A stretch of DNA of 64,000 nucleotides from positions 124,001-188,000 of the forward strand of contig CANQBM010000002.1 in the NCBI GenBank assembly GCA_947589575.1, in the 5' to 3' direction. Shown piece by piece: positions 44,561 through 53,321 of this stretch. The stretch comes from an uncultured Clostridia bacterium. GTDB taxonomy: Bacteria; Bacillota; Clostridia; Oscillospirales; Acutalibacteraceae. Every line of letters begins with the position of its first letter. Within the stretch, counting starts at the first letter, position 1. Below the pieces are notes generated by a model. The model had not been told where the DNA came from. It saw only the letters and a program-made list of their open reading frames with translations, and ran no database searches. The translations under genes and the position numbers were made by a program.

Positions 44561-44938
44561 ATGAAAAGAATTTATATTGCGGTTTTATTTTTAGCAGTCG
44601 CGGTTTCGCTTTGTATTTTTGAGCAGTATACCGTTTCAAGCGCATACAGGGAAACCACAGAGTATTTAAACACGGCGATTGAGGAAGTGGAAAAAGAGGA
44701 CTACGAAGGAGCAAAAAAGACCTGCGGAAATTTAAGAGACTACTGGTCGCAGAAACAAAAATATATGGCGGCAATGATAGATCACGGTTCACTTGATGAC
44801 ACAAGTATAACAATATTAGCTCTTGAAGAGCTGGCAAATACCGAAAGCGACAGCCTTGAGGACGAACTAATAACGGCTAAAAACCAAATAAAATCTATTT
44901 ACGATAATCAAAAAATAACCTTTGGAAATGTGTTTTAA
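44561..44938 (+). CDS. DUF4363 family protein
   Basis: The 125-residue protein has an N-terminal anchor (IAVLFLAVAVSLCIFEQY) and a helical outer domain rich in Glu and Lys (TEYLNTAIEEVEKEDYEGAKKTC; YWSQKQKYMAAMIDHGSLDDTSITILALEEL). That order is the DUF4363 pattern, a family that commonly follows DUF421 in spore-forming Clostridia. Its ATG directly follows the DUF421 stop. Role unknown; probably works with DUF421 in the spore or sporangium membrane. Confidence 0.88.
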   Translation: MKRIYIAVLFLAVAVSLCIFEQYTVSSAYRETTEYLNTAIEEVEKEDYEGAKKTCGNLRDYWSQKQKYMAAMIDHGSLDDTSITILALEELANTESDSLEDELITAKNQIKSIYDNQKITFGNVF

Positions 44939-44973
44939 AATCATAACCACCTATTAAATACAATAGTAAAATA

Positions 44974-45012
44974 AAGGTAGACATATGGAAAGCCACCATG
45001 TATCTACCTTTT
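44974..45012 (+). terminator. terminator after DUF421-DUF4363
   Basis: AAAGGTAG pairs with CTACCTTT, with an inner ATGG/CCAT, followed by TTTTTTC. Beyond it, to 45175, is plain AT-rich sequence with only a 17-codon frame. Confidence 0.8.
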
Positions 45013-45175
45013 TTCTTATGCTAAAATATTATGTAAGGTATGGTTATGAAAAAAGGACAAAAGAAACGAATATGGGTTAGAGAACAAAATTAGAAATCAT
45101 AAGTAAAACCTACGTATTGTATTGTTTAAACATTTCTTTTGAACATTTTTAACCATCACTCTTAAAAAATAATTT

Positions 45176-45370
45176 TTAAAGAAGATCATTATTAATAATA
45201 TCAACTAGTTTTTTGCCGATTTCTTGTGTTATATGTACTGTGTCATGCGTTGTTGTTCGAATTATTAATACATTATCTACAATTTCATATGTTGCAATGC
45301 TATCAACAACACCATTTAATGTCGTTTCTTCAAGACCGGTGTGTCTTTCTAATCGAGTTATAACTGACAT
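45176..45370 (-). CDS. small protein of unknown function (64 residues)
   Basis: GAGGAG lies 6 bases before the ATG, so translation is likely. The sequence alternates polar and hydrophobic residues (YEIVDNVLIIRTTTHDTVHITQEIGKKLVDIIN), suggesting a small beta-alpha fold. I do not recognise it. It is the last gene of the AT-rich accessory cassette that includes the zinc-ribbon and JAB genes, 83 bases after the zinc-ribbon membrane protein. Confidence 0.65.
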   Translation of the reverse strand: MSVITRLERHTGLEETTLNGVVDSIATYEIVDNVLIIRTTTHDTVHITQEIGKKLVDIINNDLL

Positions 45371-45453
45371 AAAATCTCCTCATTGAAATAGTTAATCTGT
45401 TTTCGTAAACATTATAAATATAAGAGATGATAATTCTTATCAATTAAAAATTA

Positions 45454-45981
45454 TCAATCGCAGCATAATGGACAGTAGTAAAAACAATCCTTATATTTTA
45501 AGGTTTGACCATAACTATTTGTTCCTGCACTTTGATTAGGCTTTACATGAATCACCTCAGCATCAAAAGTATTTGCAACTTTTTGACAACAAGTTTTGCT
45601 TTTATGCATATATCCGTCAACTTTTACGCTGGCTGCACTATAAGATGGAAGTTTGGCTACATAGTATGAAGAAAACCAATCATTATAAAAAGGAGCCAAG
45701 ATAAGAAAAATTGGGATAAGCACACTAACAATCTTCAACAAAGCACTGTTGGTCTTTTTTCTTTGCACTGTAGGTTGTGAGTTGCTTTCCGTTAAGGTAT
45801 CCATATTTTTATTTACAGTTGGCTGGGTATTACTGCAATATAAGCATGGCTCCTCGCTAATCATATTTCCGCAATTTGAGCATCTCCACTTATGAGTGAT
45901 AACAGGCGCCCCACATTTAGGACAACGTGCCGCCTTGTCGGATATTTCGGCTGAACACTCCGAACATTTTATCAATGCCAT
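45454..45981 (-). CDS. zinc-ribbon membrane protein
   Basis: Start at 45981 (MALIKCSECSAEISDKAARC, 175 residues) follows GGAGG by 9 bases. It has two N-terminal zinc ribbons (CSEC..CPKC and CSNC..CLYC, residues about 5-55), a low-complexity linker, one membrane helix (LLKIVSVLIPIFLILAPFY), and an outer domain with a further Cys/His set (HKSKTCCQKV and DCFYYCPLCC). The first ribbon is nearly the same as that of the next zinc-ribbon protein upstream, so both probably dock on the same partner. Function unknown. Confidence 0.75.
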   Translation of the reverse strand: MALIKCSECSAEISDKAARCPKCGAPVITHKWRCSNCGNMISEEPCLYCSNTQPTVNKNMDTLTESNSQPTVQRKKTNSALLKIVSVLIPIFLILAPFYNDWFSSYYVAKLPSYSAASVKVDGYMHKSKTCCQKVANTFDAEVIHVKPNQSAGTNSYGQTLKYKDCFYYCPLCCD

Positions 45982-46043
45982 ACTTGGCATCCTCCTTTAC
46001 TATAATAATAAAACTTATTAACAATAAATCGCAAAAAGAGCAT

Positions 46044-46412
46044 TTAATGACTCGTTATTGTTGCCACGATACTTCCGCTTGCTCTGTCAAACTCAATATG
46101 CATTTCACTTTTTTTACCAGGTAAAACTCTAACTAAAGTTGATCTTATAGAACATTTTAGTTCAACATTTGTAGGCTTTGTAATTGGAAATTCTCTTGTT
46201 TTAGCTTTATAGCCGACATCACCGACTAGTTTTCCATCAAAATAAATCCTGACGCTGGGCTTGACAAGAAACCAACCTGTATAGCCATATATAACCAACG
46301 AACCGTCTACATTTTGTGATGATTTACCACGAATCGGATATCCGCAATGAATACAGTCTTCTGCCTTGTCAGATACATTCTGCCCACATTCCGGGCAACT
46401 AATTAACGCCAT
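46044..46412 (-). CDS. zinc-ribbon protein with a PEGA-like beta domain
   Basis: The 122-residue protein opens with MALISCPECGQNVSDKAEDC, a single zinc ribbon (CPEC..CIHC). It is followed by a beta-rich domain with VKPSVRIYFDGKLVGDVGYKAK and a Thr/Val-rich end, which resembles PEGA-type surface modules. No membrane span. It overlaps the JAB gene by 14 bases, so the two are translated together. Function unknown. Confidence 0.72.
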   Translation of the reverse strand: MALISCPECGQNVSDKAEDCIHCGYPIRGKSSQNVDGSLVIYGYTGWFLVKPSVRIYFDGKLVGDVGYKAKTREFPITKPTNVELKCSIRSTLVRVLPGKKSEMHIEFDRASGSIVATITSH

Positions 46413-46713
46413 ATTTAATATACTCCCATATTTTTTCTATATAAAAGCTGACTCCACCGCCTGAAAGCTTTTCTCCTGTAGGATAATGACTGTGGCAAAT
46501 ACCATAAAATTCTATTCCCTTTTCTGCCCAATCAAATATTATTTCATTTATTATTTTGGTGTTAGGAGTATATTTTCCATATTCTCCTTTGCCGCTGTCT
46601 AAAATATATTTTATTATTACACCTGATGTTCCCCCTAAAATACCGCCTGTTTCAATTGTGGTATTTGGAAAATCTAAAATAATACTGTTAAAAATTTCAC
46701 TTTTTATTTTCAT
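46399..46713 (-). CDS. JAB/MPN-domain (Mov34-like) protein, ligand site altered
   Basis: Taken from the internal Met (MKIKSEIFNSIILDFPN, 104 residues) because the 28 upstream codons to 46797 run through the operator region; neither start has a good ribosome site. JAB metalloproteases cut isopeptide or peptide bonds. The Glu (TIETGGILGG) and the H-x-H pair (GICHSHYPTGEKLSGGG) are present, but the residue three after the motif Ser, normally Asp (SxxD), is Gly. That Asp binds zinc, so the enzyme may be inactive or a binding protein. The C-terminus is short and overlaps the zinc-ribbon gene. Confidence 0.7.
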   Translation of the reverse strand: MKIKSEIFNSIILDFPNTTIETGGILGGTSGVIIKYILDSGKGEYGKYTPNTKIINEIIFDWAEKGIEFYGICHSHYPTGEKLSGGGVSFYIEKIWEYIKYGVN

Positions 46714-46742
46714 AATTATTTTAAAAATAAATATCTTATTAA

Positions 46743-46804
46743 ATACATCATATGATGTATTTATATTACAACATATGATGTATTTTGTCAACAACAAATG
46801 TTGT
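46743..46804. promoter_or_regulatory. three palindromic operators 23 bp apart
   Basis: Site 1, ATACATCATATGATGTAT (46743-46760), is a perfect palindrome. Site 2, TACAACATATGATGTA (46767-46782), has one mismatched pair. Site 3, ACAAC-N4-GTTGT (46791-46804), is again symmetric. Centres are 46751.5, 46774.5 and 46797.5, so the spacing is 23 bp twice. A minus-strand promoter (TTGACA 46791-46786, 17 bases, TAATAT) for the JAB side lies across sites 2 and 3. The divergent XRE gene starts 31 bases to the right and is the likely repressor. Confidence 0.78.
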
Positions 46805-46834
46805 ATTGTGTCATAATAATACTGAGGTGTTTTT

Positions 46835-47059
46835 ATGCAGTATTATCGAAGAATCAGAGATTTGCGAGAGGACAGGGATTTAACACAGGACCAAATCGTG
46901 AAAATATTGAATATGCATAAAACAACATACACAAATTATGAGCAGGGGAAAAGAGAACCGCCGTTTGATTTTATAATTAAGCTTGCAAAAATTTATGATG
47001 TATCCATTGATTATATCGCAGGATTGACAGATGAGCCTAAGTCTTACAGAAATAAATAA
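46835..47059 (+). CDS. XRE family transcriptional regulator
   Basis: The 74-residue protein is little more than a lambda-repressor-type HTH: YRRIRDLREDRDLTQDQIVKI, recognition helix HKTTYTNYEQGKREPP, and the IIKLAKIYDVSIDYIAGLTD end typical of Firmicute repressors. It has no sensor domain. It is divergent from the JAB/zinc-ribbon genes and faces three operators, so it probably represses both directions. GAGGTG lies 6 bases before the ATG. Confidence 0.92.
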   Translation: MQYYRRIRDLREDRDLTQDQIVKILNMHKTTYTNYEQGKREPPFDFIIKLAKIYDVSIDYIAGLTDEPKSYRNK

Positions 47060-47082
47060 TAAAAGAAAATTAGTATAGAAAA

Positions 47083-47122
47083 AACAACAGGGCGGAGATG
47101 AATCTCAGTCCTGTTGTTATTT
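47083..47122. terminator. bidirectional terminator between XRE and gpsA
   Basis: AACAACAGG (47083-47091) pairs with CCTGTTGTT (47110-47118), with an inner GAGAT/ATCTC helix; TATTTTAATT follows on the plus strand and TTTTTTCTA on the minus strand. Confidence 0.85.
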
Positions 47123-47125
47123 TAA

Positions 47126-48130
47126 TTATTCTTTTCTCTTTTTTCTTGTCATAAGTTCATTTACGGTTTCAAGCGGGTCGGCGCCTTTATTTACAACCGC
47201 ATTGACAGCAAAGACAATCGGCATTTCAACATCATATTTTTTCGCAAGTTCAACCGCCGCGTCAAGGGCGTTAATACCCTCAACTACCATTCCGACTTCC
47301 TCAACAGCCTTTTGGGGCGTCAGTCCTTTTCCTATCAGATAGCCTGCGCGGTTATTACGGCTGTGCCTGCTTGTTGCGGTTACAATCAAATCCCCCAAGC
47401 CTGCCAGACCCGCAAACGTCTGATAGTTGCCTCCCATAGCCTTGCCCAAGCGTGACATCTCCGCAATACCTCTTGTAATAAGCGCCGCTTTCGCATTGTC
47501 GCCGTAGCCCAGCCCGTCAGAAACGCCTGCCGCTATGGCGATAATATTTTTCAGCGCACCGCACAGTTCAACGCCTATTTTGTCTGAATTTGTATAGACC
47601 CGCATACATGTATTCATAAAAACATCCTGAACATATTCCGCGCTTTTAATATCCTCACACGCCGAAACAATAGTCGTCGGCAGGTCAATAGCAACCTCCT
47701 CCGCATGAGTAGGTCCCGAAAGCACAACCACCTTAATATTATCGTGCTTAAAATCCGCACGGATTTCCTGTTCAATTATCTGTGACATTGTGAGGTTTGT
47801 GCCTTCCTCAATTCCTTTTGCAACATCAACAATTATCTGCCCGTCGGGAATAAGTCCTCCGACCTTTTTTGCCGTATCTCTCACATACAGTGACGCAACG
47901 GCAAAAAGCACAATATCCTTATCAACACACGCCTGCCTCAAATCCTTTGTAAAAATAATTTTTTCGGGTATTTTACAGTTTTTTAAATTCGGGTGAATAT
48001 GAGTTTTTGAAAGAATATCTATTTCATTTTCAACAGCAGACCAGACAGTTACATCATAGCCTGTATTTGCAAGCATTCTCGCAAGTGCAACGCCCCAAGT
48101 GCCCGCGCCTAAAACTCCGATTTTCTGCAT
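47126..48130 (-). CDS. gpsA: glycerol-3-phosphate dehydrogenase [NAD(P)+]
   Basis: The 334-residue enzyme reduces dihydroxyacetone phosphate to sn-glycerol 3-phosphate for phospholipid synthesis. Marks: the dinucleotide loop GVLGAGTWGVALARMLA, VVLSGPTHAEEVA, the catalytic Lys in ELCGALKNIIAIAAGVSDGLGYGDNAKAAL, and TFAGLAGLGDLIVTATSRHSRN. AAGGAG precedes the ATG by 9 bases. It follows lepA after 30 bases. Confidence 0.97.
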   Translation of the reverse strand: MQKIGVLGAGTWGVALARMLANTGYDVTVWSAVENEIDILSKTHIHPNLKNCKIPEKIIFTKDLRQACVDKDIVLFAVASLYVRDTAKKVGGLIPDGQIIVDVAKGIEEGTNLTMSQIIEQEIRADFKHDNIKVVVLSGPTHAEEVAIDLPTTIVSACEDIKSAEYVQDVFMNTCMRVYTNSDKIGVELCGALKNIIAIAAGVSDGLGYGDNAKAALITRGIAEMSRLGKAMGGNYQTFAGLAGLGDLIVTATSRHSRNNRAGYLIGKGLTPQKAVEEVGMVVEGINALDAAVELAKKYDVEMPIVFAVNAVVNKGADPLETVNELMTRKKRKE

Positions 48131-48160
48131 AACATACAGCTCCTTATTTCAAGAATATTT

Positions 48161-49978
48161 TTATTCGTCATCGCTTGAAAGCTTGAGTACAGCAAGAAAT
48201 GCCTCCTGCGGTACTTCAACCTGGCCGAACTGTCGCATACGTTTTTTGCCTTCTTTTTGCTTTTCAAGGAGCTTTTTCTTACGTGTAACATCACCGCCGT
48301 AGCATTTTGCAAGCACGTCCTTGCGAAGCGCCTTAACGGTTTCACGCGCGATGACCTTTCCTCCGATTGCGACCTGAATCGGAATTTCAAACAAATGGCG
48401 CGGAATATGTTTTTTAAGCTGTTCAGCGATCTTTCTTGCCCTTGAATATGCCTTTTCTCTGTGGATTATAAATGAAAGAGCGTCAATAATATCTCCGTTA
48501 AGCAGAACGTCTACCTTGCACAAATCTGATTTACGGTAATCGGCAATCTCATAGTCAAACGAGGCATATCCGCGCGTCCTTGATTTAAGAGCGTCAAAGA
48601 AATCATAAATAATTTCGTTGAGAGGAAGCTCATAATGAATATCCACTCTGTCAGGAGTGATGTAATTCATATCCTTAAAAATGCCTCTGCGCTCCTGGCA
48701 CATATCCATAATAGTTCCCACAAATTCACTCGGCACATATATGTGCGCGTTTGCAAACGGCTCTTCGCAGTAGTCGATATACGCTGGGTCCGGATAATTA
48801 GTCGGATTATCAATTTCAACCATCGCGCCGTCGGATAAATAAATCTTATAAACAACGCTCGGTACGGTTGTTATAAGTTCAAGATTATATTCCCTCTCCA
48901 GACGCTCCTCAATAATTTCAAGATGAAGAAGCCCCAAAAAGCCGCACCTGAAACCAAAGCCAAGCGCGCCTGATGTTTCAGGCTCATATGAAAGCGACGC
49001 GTCATTAAGCTGAAGTTTTTCAAGTGCGTCACGCAGATTTTCATAATCAGCGCCGTCGGCAGGATAGATTCCGCAGAAGACCATAGGATTGACCTTTCTA
49101 TATCCCGGAAGCGCCTCGTCTGCGGGGTTTGACGCAAGAGTAACCGTATCGCCGACTCTTGCCTCGCTGACTGTCTTAATTGACGCCGTAATATACCCGA
49201 CCTCACCGGCGCAAAGCTCGTCAGCCCTTTCCATAGACGTTGCGCGCATATATCCGACTTCGACAACGGTAAATTCCGCTCCTGTTGCCATCATACGCAT
49301 TGTATCGCCCGACTTTATTTTACCGTCCATAATGCGGACATATACAATAACACCTCTATATGAATCATAAATTGAATCAAATATCAAGGCTCGCAGAGGT
49401 TTATCGTCGTCTCCTGCCGGAGGTGAAACCTCATTTACAATGTACTCCAAAACCTTTTCAACATTCTGACCTGTCTTTGCGCTCACACGCGGCGCGTCAA
49501 GACAAGGAATTCCTATAACCTCTTCAACCTCCTCGGCAACCCTGTCAGGGTCAGCGGCAGGAAGGTCTATCTTATTTATAACAGGAAGAATGTCAAGGTC
49601 ATGGTCAAGCGCAAGATAAGTATTTGCAAGTGTCTGAGCCTCAACGCCCTGCGACGCATCAACAATTAAAATCGCTCCCTCGCACGCGGCAAGCGAACGC
49701 GACACCTCATAGTTAAAGTCAACGTGACCGGGAGTGTCAATAAGATTAAATTCATAAAGCTCGCCATTTTCCGCTGTATAATCAAGCTTAACGGCGTGCG
49801 CCTTAATAGTAATTCCGCGTTCACGCTCAAGGTCCATATCATCAAGTATCTGCTCCTGCATATCACGCTTTGCAACAGAGCTTGTAAGCTCCAAAAGCCT
49901 GTCCGCAAGAGTTGACTTTCCATGGTCGATATGCGCAATTATTGAAAAGTTCCTGATATGTTTTTTATCAACTGACAA
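48161..49978 (-). CDS. lepA: elongation factor 4 (LepA)
   Basis: The 605-residue GTPase has G1 [16 protein letters not shown]2 [10 protein letters not shown]3 DTPGHVDF and G4 [10 protein letters not shown], then EF-G-like domains and the LepA-specific C-terminal domain ([44 protein letters not shown]). The start is TTG at 49978, with GGAGG 7 bases upstream. EF4 back-translocates stalled ribosomes. Directly upstream of gpsA, an arrangement common to neither function. Confidence 0.97.
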   Translation of the reverse strand: MSVDKKHIRNFSIIAHIDHGKSTLADRLLELTSSVAKRDMQEQILDDMDLERERGITIKAHAVKLDYTAENGELYEFNLIDTPGHVDFNYEVSRSLAACEGAILIVDASQGVEAQTLANTYLALDHDLDILPVINKIDLPAADPDRVAEEVEEVIGIPCLDAPRVSAKTGQNVEKVLEYIVNEVSPPAGDDDKPLRALIFDSIYDSYRGVIVYVRIMDGKIKSGDTMRMMATGAEFTVVEVGYMRATSMERADELCAGEVGYITASIKTVSEARVGDTVTLASNPADEALPGYRKVNPMVFCGIYPADGADYENLRDALEKLQLNDASLSYEPETSGALGFGFRCGFLGLLHLEIIEERLEREYNLELITTVPSVVYKIYLSDGAMVEIDNPTNYPDPAYIDYCEEPFANAHIYVPSEFVGTIMDMCQERRGIFKDMNYITPDRVDIHYELPLNEIIYDFFDALKSRTRGYASFDYEIADYRKSDLCKVDVLLNGDIIDALSFIIHREKAYSRARKIAEQLKKHIPRHLFEIPIQVAIGGKVIARETVKALRKDVLAKCYGGDVTRKKKLLEKQKEGKKRMRQFGQVEVPQEAFLAVLKLSSDDE

Positions 49979-49995
49979 TGGTAGTCCTCCGTGGG

Positions 49996-51096
49996 TTATT
50001 TATTAATTTTCTTAATTTCATTCAGCTCATTTTTAGCTGATTTTGAATTATATTTTACCTTTGTAAAAAGTCTGATAATATAGTAAACGGGTAATAAATA
50101 CGGCCTTTTTTCAAGCTGTCTGTAATCTGCTGCCATTTTCCTTTTTTCAGGAAAAACCCGTCTGAATAAATATCTTATCTTTGAGTCGTTAAACTCCGAA
50201 AGTTTTTTTGAATAATCAACAATATGGTTTCCGTAAACCCCGCTGCTCAGCAGAAAATCAAGCATCTTCTGCTGATTTTCAGTCACTTCACCGCCGTTGA
50301 ATATTGCATTTGCAAGACTGATTGCGTCAAGCGCGAAATCTTTTATACCGATTTTATCAAGCACGGCAACCGCCTTGTCTAAATCAATATCTTTTCCATA
50401 ATTAAGCAGTACATAAATATCACATAAAAAGCGTATACCGCATCCATTTGTGGCATAGTGCTTGTACATATGACATATTGTGTAAATAAAGTGCTCTGTT
50501 TCTTCAACATAGTACTTATACGGATTATGACTGTCAGCTGTCGCGTTCTTCCATAAATCAAAATGAGGGCAGAACTCAGCCTCTTCAAAGAACAGTTCCC
50601 TATGCCATTCAAATGTATAAAACGGTTCCTTGAAAAAATCGTCTGAATTTTCGCACGACGCAGTAAGCCTGAAACCGCGTGATTTCATAATCTTTAATAA
50701 AGTATCCCTCTTTGTGTAATCGTAAAGAATATCAATATCGCTCATTTGGCGCATTTTTTGCTGAGGATAATAATTTCTTATTACACTGCCTTTAAGGAGC
50801 ATAAATTTTATTTTCTTTTCCCGCAGTTTTTTTTCAAGCTCCTCAAGCTCATTTTTCATTGAAAGAAGTCTTAACAGCTCATTATTAATATATACTGCTA
50901 ACTCCTGTGCCTGTTCCTGAGGAAGATATGATGGATCAAGCACAGACGCAATAATTGAGTAAACCTGCTGCTTTTTAGAGATTGAAATAAGCTTTTGCCA
51001 GTCAACACCGTCCAAAGCAGGAGGCATAGTCTCTTTTTTCAGAGCAGATTTTAACAATGATACAATATATTCACTTTCCAAAGATGAATACTGCAT
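49996..51096 (-). CDS. NTP_transf_5 family nucleotidyltransferase
   Basis: The 366-residue protein has the family core [20 protein letters not shown] then MSDIDILY (KG at 102-103, the metal pair at 120-122), followed by the [20 protein letters not shown] block and a helical end. These proteins are found with PqqD-like, HprK-like and S24-type genes in RiPP and related clusters, and their substrate is unknown. It begins 2 bases after the PqqD-like stop, so the two form a unit. No precursor peptide or modification enzyme is adjacent. Confidence 0.85.
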   Translation of the reverse strand: MQYSSLESEYIVSLLKSALKKETMPPALDGVDWQKLISISKKQQVYSIIASVLDPSYLPQEQAQELAVYINNELLRLLSMKNELEELEKKLREKKIKFMLLKGSVIRNYYPQQKMRQMSDIDILYDYTKRDTLLKIMKSRGFRLTASCENSDDFFKEPFYTFEWHRELFFEEAEFCPHFDLWKNATADSHNPYKYYVEETEHFIYTICHMYKHYATNGCGIRFLCDIYVLLNYGKDIDLDKAVAVLDKIGIKDFALDAISLANAIFNGGEVTENQQKMLDFLLSSGVYGNHIVDYSKKLSEFNDSKIRYLFRRVFPEKRKMAADYRQLEKRPYLLPVYYIIRLFTKVKYNSKSAKNELNEIKKINK

Positions 51097-51098
51097 AA

Positions 51099-51365
51099 TT
51101 ATCCCTCAATAAGATTTTTACTTCTTAACAATTCCAAAAGTTCCTTAACGTCCGTGCGAACAGTCTTTTCGTCAATGTCATACTTTTCAAGCATTGCCGC
51201 AACAATACTGTCCTCTGTCTGCTCCGTTTTAAGCAGTTCAAAAATAAACGCAGCGGTCGGATTGTTCTTGACAAGTCCGTTAAACTCCTTCGCCGCCTTG
51301 CCTGTCGCAATAGCAAAATTTTCACCGTCTATTGAATTTGTTACAATTCCGTCTTTTAATCTCAT
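51099..51365 (-). CDS. PqqD-like RRE (RiPP recognition element) protein
   Basis: Start at 51365 (MRLKDGIVTNSIDGENFAIA, 88 residues) follows AAGGA by 9 bases. The PqqD fold is visible: beta hairpin IVTNSIDGENFAIATG, then helices around FNGLVKNNPTAAFIFELLKTEQTEDSIVAAMLEKYDIDEKTVRTDVKELLELLRSK. PqqD-type domains bind leader peptides of RiPP precursors and present them to modifying enzymes. It is coupled to the NTP_transf_5 gene; no precursor was found. Confidence 0.85.
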   Translation of the reverse strand: MRLKDGIVTNSIDGENFAIATGKAAKEFNGLVKNNPTAAFIFELLKTEQTEDSIVAAMLEKYDIDEKTVRTDVKELLELLRSKNLIEG

Positions 51366-51370
51366 ATATA

Positions 51371-51880
51371 TCATTCCTTATATATTTTTTTATTAATTAC
51401 TTCTTTGAAAAAATAGGAAAGCGTATTAACTAATCTGCCTTCATTCAGATATTTGCGTATTTCGTCGGGCGTCATCCATTTTACATCTGCCACTTCCTTT
51501 TCGGTAGCGTTTGCTAAATTGACATCACCGTCATATTGAAACAACCATACATCCTTGAAATCATTAAATTCCTCTCGTATTTCCGAGCATACCAAGACAC
51601 CTGTCTCAGGCGGTAAATCAATGCCGACCTCTTCCTTAACCTCACGAACGGCTCCCCTCAAGCTTGTTTCGCCCTTTAATACGGAACCGCCTACACATTC
51701 CCACATTAACGGAAAAGTCGGACGGCTTGCGTCACGCTGTGAAATCAGGTATTTACCCTCTTTATTTACAATCCAGACGTGCACAACAAGGTGATACCTG
51801 TTTTTGGGCAATTTACTCCCCCTGATATGCTCCTCGCCCGTAAGCTCTCTATTTCTTGTATACAAATCCCACAATTCCAT
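51371..51880 (-). CDS. Nudix hydrolase
   Basis: The 169-residue protein has an intact Nudix box at residues 65-87 (GSVLKGETSLRGAV then REVKEEVGI) and the N-terminal pattern MELWDLYTRNRELTGEEH seen in a widespread Firmicute group related to IPP isomerase-like Nudix proteins (VVHVWIVNKEGKYLISQR). Substrate unknown. It ends just before the PqqD-like start and may share its transcript. Confidence 0.88.
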   Translation of the reverse strand: MELWDLYTRNRELTGEEHIRGSKLPKNRYHLVVHVWIVNKEGKYLISQRDASRPTFPLMWECVGGSVLKGETSLRGAVREVKEEVGIDLPPETGVLVCSEIREEFNDFKDVWLFQYDGDVNLANATEKEVADVKWMTPDEIRKYLNEGRLVNTLSYFFKEVINKKIYKE

Positions 51881-51956
51881 AAAGCCACCGTCATTGCCTT
51901 TTATGAAAACTCTTTTTATTTCGCAAGAATATTAACTATGTAATAATGCTTGATGT

Positions 51957-52487
51957 TCAGCTTTTTCTTTTGCTGTAAAATTCCACACCCGAATACGTAC
52001 CGTCTTTATTTAATCTTCTGTCTGCGACATATCCGTCTTTTTTAAAACCTGCCTTTAACATAACTTTTGATGATTGAGTATTCAATTCATTACAAGAACA
52101 TTCAACAAGATAATATCCCCGTTTATTCAGTAAATAATCTGATACAGCTTTTAAAGCCTCTGCCGCGTAACCGTTTCCCCAATATTCATATCTAATCGTA
52201 TATCCCACATTACAATAATTATGCTTTTTAATAACCGTATTAACATCAATATTACCGACAACTATATTATTATCTTTAGTTTCAATTACCCACTTTTCAT
52301 AATCGGATTCATCAGCGTCTTTTATCCAAGACTTAATGCAATTCATTTCCTCTTCCACTGTTAAATTCGGATATTTAATATATTTTGCCAATCTTTCGTC
52401 TGTAATTATTTCATATAAAGCATCAATATCGGTTTCCTTGTATCTTCTTAAAATCAACCTCTCGGTTTCTAATTTAGGACTTAACAT
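51957..52487 (-). CDS. GNAT family N-acetyltransferase, RimJ/RimL type
   Basis: The 176-residue protein has the GNAT fold: LETERLILRRYKETDIDALYEI at the start, the acetyl-CoA strand NVGYTIRYEYWGNGYAAEALKAV (pyrophosphate loop WGNGYA), and CNELNTQSSKVMLKAGFKKDG at the end. RimJ/RimL-like members acetylate protein N-termini or small amines; the target is unknown. Its start lies 14 bases past the end of the broken radical SAM frame. Confidence 0.88.
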   Translation of the reverse strand: MLSPKLETERLILRRYKETDIDALYEIITDERLAKYIKYPNLTVEEEMNCIKSWIKDADESDYEKWVIETKDNNIVVGNIDVNTVIKKHNYCNVGYTIRYEYWGNGYAAEALKAVSDYLLNKRGYYLVECSCNELNTQSSKVMLKAGFKKDGYVADRRLNKDGTYSGVEFYSKRKS

Positions 52488-52501
52488 AAAATCTTCCTGA
52501 C

Positions 52502-53308
52502 TTATAATTTATTATCGGCATATGCAGTTGTTTTTCCTGCCGGCAAATATGATTTAAATATTTCAAGAATATTGTTTTTATAAATATTCCCTTGAAGCAC
52601 ATCGCCATTTGGCGAAACACAAATCGCCCTGATATCCTGAGGATTTTCTGTATAAGGGCTAATTTAAGGTGTATCAGAGTCAAAATATTCTTTTAAATAT
52701 TTTAATGCGTTTCCACTCGGAAAAATTATATTTCCTGAAGATTCTTCAATTCCCATATTCAGAAATTCATTTAAAATCTCACGGGTTTTGATATTGTAAG
52801 GATTATCTGACTGTGAATCAACAAGCCATGCGGGATGCACACGAAGTCTATGGATTCCGGCTTTTATAAGTGCTTTTGTAAATGTCATTACAGGTTCAAG
52901 CGGAATACTTTCCTGATGAAATGCATCTGCCGAAAGCAATATATCATTAACGCCATTATCAATAAGTTTCTGTGCAACAAGCTGTATTTTTTCTGTATCA
53001 CGGCTAAAAAATCCGTTAGTAATCATTTGACGCTTAGAAATTCCCATTTCTCTTGCCACCGCATGAATTTTATAAACCTCCTCAGGATAAAGCAACGGTT
53101 CACCGCCAAAAGTCATAAGTGATTTTATATCATAATTTTCTGATATTCTACGAACAATTTGTGCTGCTATGTTTCCATCAATATGCTCGCCTGAGAAATG
53201 ATGTTCCCCTTCTGAACAGTGCTTGCACCGCCCCGTACAGGCAAGAGTAATCATAAATTCTATTCTGTTTAAATTATTAATGTATTTATTCATATTTATT
53301 ATTCTCAA
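52502..53308 (-). pseudogene. radical SAM protein gene interrupted by one in-frame TAA
   Basis: The first 214 codons read a radical SAM domain: CTGRCKHCSEG (C-x3-C-x2-C), MTFGGEPLLYPEEV (SAM-binding GGE-like), and LRVHPAWLVDSQSDNP. A TAA at 52664-52666 then stops it, but the same frame continues for about 53 more codons (ISPYTENPQDIRAICVSPNG and on) to a natural TAA at 52502. That tail has the CVSPNGDVLQGNIY pattern of SPASM-like ends. So one nonsense change separates an otherwise intact 268-codon gene. The first codon is TTG (53308) or an ATG five codons on (53293). The 214-residue piece might still fold. Confidence 0.8.
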
Positions 53309-53321
53309 TATTTACCGCTAA

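Noticed and set aside
45047-45093. Seventeen-codon frame (MVMKKGQKKRIWVREQN)
   Set aside because: No ribosome site and no support from context; it lies after a terminator.
52664-52666. Programmed readthrough or recoding at the radical SAM stop
   Set aside because: TAA is the least leaky stop and no recoding element (such as a SECIS or Pyl signal) is visible; a plain nonsense change is simpler.
52474-52683. Separate 69-codon frame over the end of the radical SAM gene
   Set aside because: It is in another frame; the real coding signal continues in the radical SAM frame beyond the TAA.
49996-53308. A complete RiPP cluster formed by PqqD, NTP_transf_5 and radical SAM genes
   Set aside because: The radical SAM gene is broken and separated by Nudix and GNAT genes, and there is no precursor peptide or exporter.
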